Shown: one piece after another, positions 4,481 to 5,544 of the stretch
Numbering within the stretch: position 1 is the first letter of the stretch
Layout: each line of letters starts with the position of its first letter
From: Candidatus Aegiribacteria sp.
GTDB taxonomy: Bacteria > Fermentibacterota > Fermentibacteria > Fermentibacterales > Fermentibacteraceae
Assembly: GCA_030634715.1 (NCBI GenBank)
Contig: DAOWAG010000098.1
Location: forward strand, 1 to 5,544
Direction: 5' to 3'
Length of the DNA: 5,544 bases
The notes under the pieces: generated by a model
Seen by the model: only the letters and a program-made list of their open reading frames with translations
Told to the model about the DNA's origin: nothing
The model's database searches: none
Program-made: the position numbers and the translations under genes

Positions 4481-5488
4481 ATGCCCGGGAGCAGGAAACT
4501 TACATCGTATGCTCTAACGATCATCCTGCTGTTCACACTTCTGATTGCCGTTCTGATCAGGGTATTTGCTGCGCAGAAACAACCTGAACTCGTTGAACAG
4601 CGCAGAAGGTCTCCGGTTCTTGGCACTTTTGCGACTTATGCAGTCATTGCACAGGAAGAATCAGCGGTCTTTATCCTGAGTGAAATGGATTCACTTGCGA
4701 GACATCTTGATTTTGAACTTGGTGTGTTCAGTGAGGGTTCGGTATCTTCATTGAACAGCCGCGGTTTTGCATGTATCTCTGAGATGTCCATCGATCTCCA
4801 GAATCTTCTGGAAGCCTCACTCCTTATTGCTTCCCTTACAGATTCGCTTTTTGATCCATCAATTGGCGCTCTCGTAAACGTTTGGGGATTTCCGCATGAC
4901 CCTCACCTTCCGGACAGTCTTTCAATTCAGAATGCTCTGTCCATTTCAGGTCTTGAAAACTTGAAAATATCCACCGACACTATTCGACTTAATCCAGGGA
5001 CACTCCTGGACTTTGGCGCGATAGCGAAAGGCTATACGGCTGATCGGGTCTTTGATCTTGCCCTGGAACTCGGCGCTCATGCGGTTCTTGTTGAGATTGG
5101 GGGGGAGATTCGCTGTGGTGGTGATCCCGAGACTGGAAGAATCTGGAGACTTGCTGTCAGAAATCCAAGACTGGATGAAATTCAGGAAATGATCATGCTC
5201 GAGAACGGTGCGGTCGCGACTTCAGGAGACTATGAAAGCTTCATATACGAAGATGGAGATCGATTCTGTCACATTATTGATCCTCGCACCGGATATCCGG
5301 AGACAGGAGTGGCTTCGGTGACAGTGGTTGCTGACAGGGCCGTAATAGCTGATGCACTGGCCACAGCGATTGCTGTCGGGGGAACAGGTATTGCATCCTC
5401 AGTACCCGACTCACTCTTCAGATTGATTATTGTAGTTATGGAAGATGAGGCCGGGAATCTGACGGAGTGGAGAAGGGGGGAAGTGTGA
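4481..5488 (+). CDS. apbE: FAD:protein FMN transferase (ApbE), membrane-anchored or exported
   Basis: ApbE transfers FMN from FAD through a phosphoester bond to Thr or Ser of target proteins, typically Nqr/Rnf subunits and other periplasmic flavoproteins. The 335-residue product begins MPGSRK and has a hydrophobic segment at about residues 9-28 ending near VFAA, so it is an uncleaved anchor or a signal peptide; no lipobox Cys is seen. Family blocks in order are LGTFATYAV (47-55), FDPSIGALVNVWGF (124-137), DFGAIAKGYTADRV (177-190), IGGEIRCGG (206-214), ATSGDYESF (246-254), HIIDPRTGYP (264-273) and ADALATA (290-296), with Asp291 the expected Mg ligand. Length is normal. ATG 4481 is preceded by GGGAG at a spacing of 8 nt; an upstream in-frame GTG (4394) would overlap the preceding gene and is unlikely. 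No Nqr or Rnf gene is visible here, so the flavinylated target is not known. Its last bases overlap the next start (GTGA). Confidence 0.95.
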   Translation: MPGSRKLTSYALTIILLFTLLIAVLIRVFAAQKQPELVEQRRRSPVLGTFATYAVIAQEESAVFILSEMDSLARHLDFELGVFSEGSVSSLNSRGFACISEMSIDLQNLLEASLLIASLTDSLFDPSIGALVNVWGFPHDPHLPDSLSIQNALSISGLENLKISTDTIRLNPGTLLDFGAIAKGYTADRVFDLALELGAHAVLVEIGGEIRCGGDPETGRIWRLAVRNPRLDEIQEMIMLENGAVATSGDYESFIYEDGDRFCHIIDPRTGYPETGVASVTVVADRAVIADALATAIAVGGTGIASSVPDSLFRLIIVVMEDEAGNLTEWRRGEV

Positions 5489-5544
5489 GAAAGCCTGAGT
5501 GGTTTGAGAAAGACGGTGATGTATGGAGATGCCTGCTCTGTCCA
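5485..5544 (+). CDS. Start of a probable radical SAM enzyme (AmmeMemoRadiSam type), partial
   Basis: Only 20 codons are in the window. They start at GTG 5485, which overlaps the apbE stop as GTGA, and are preceded by an AGAAGGGGGG run. The visible peptide has an aromatic, acidic start (PEWFEKDGD) and then VWRCLLCP. This resembles the N-terminus of PflA-like radical SAM proteins of the AmmeMemoRadiSam group, which open with a short helix and a CxLCP Cys pair before the main CxxxCxxC cluster motif. The main motif is beyond the window, so the call is tentative. A zinc-ribbon protein would be an alternative. The overlap and ribosome site make translation likely, and it belongs to the same transcript as apbE. 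Confidence 0.5.
   Translation, partial: MRKPEWFEKDGDVWRCLLCP

Overview
The window reads as a fragment of a diderm (Gram-negative-type) bacterial chromosome. It holds an LptE-like outer-membrane lipoprotein, several exported or membrane-anchored proteins and an exported ApbE. Nearly all genes lie on the plus strand, packed with very short gaps or overlaps and Shine-Dalgarno (SD)-type ribosome sites. The unfamiliar small membrane proteins mixed with conserved housekeeping genes suggest an uncultured or poorly described phylum. I cannot name it from the sequence, and the contig may come from a metagenome or single cell.

Layout. Bases 1 to about 230 hold part of an EAL-domain (cyclic-di-GMP phosphodiesterase) gene on the minus strand, running off the left edge. 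At about 210-230 this joins, head to head, the C-terminal third of polynucleotide phosphorylase (KH and S1 domains) on the plus strand. Both genes lose their N-terminal parts at the same point, and the base composition changes there, so this is most likely a chimeric join rather than a real gene order. A plus-strand series follows: dUTPase (dut), an LptE-like lipoprotein overlapping dut, an unknown one-helix membrane protein, a 61-residue membrane protein, a family M19 membrane dipeptidase starting inside the previous stop codon, and a secreted protein with a C-terminal LPGWGQ membrane domain.

At 3984-4141 a 158-bp non-autonomous mobile element (MITE-like) interrupts this series. It has about 28-bp imperfect terminal inverted repeats, a perfect 5-bp target duplication (TATAG) that includes the stop codon of the upstream gene, and near-palindromic symmetry along its whole length. 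Removing the element and one TATAG copy leaves the upstream stop codon 17 bp from the TTG start of the next gene, which fits the tight spacing elsewhere.

After the element come a small two-helix membrane protein with a C-terminal zinc-finger-like motif, an exported ApbE (FAD:protein FMN transferase), and the first 20 codons of a gene whose start resembles the radical SAM enzyme of the AmmeMemoRadiSam system, overlapping the apbE stop.

Functionally the genes cover RNA turnover (pnp), nucleotide-pool cleaning (dut), envelope assembly (lptE), dipeptide hydrolysis and extracytoplasmic flavinylation (apbE). Their spacing suggests co-transcription more than one shared pathway. I see no convincing transcription terminator, RNA gene or CRISPR array. 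The MITE and the left-end chimera are the most notable observations; I found no clear new multi-gene system.
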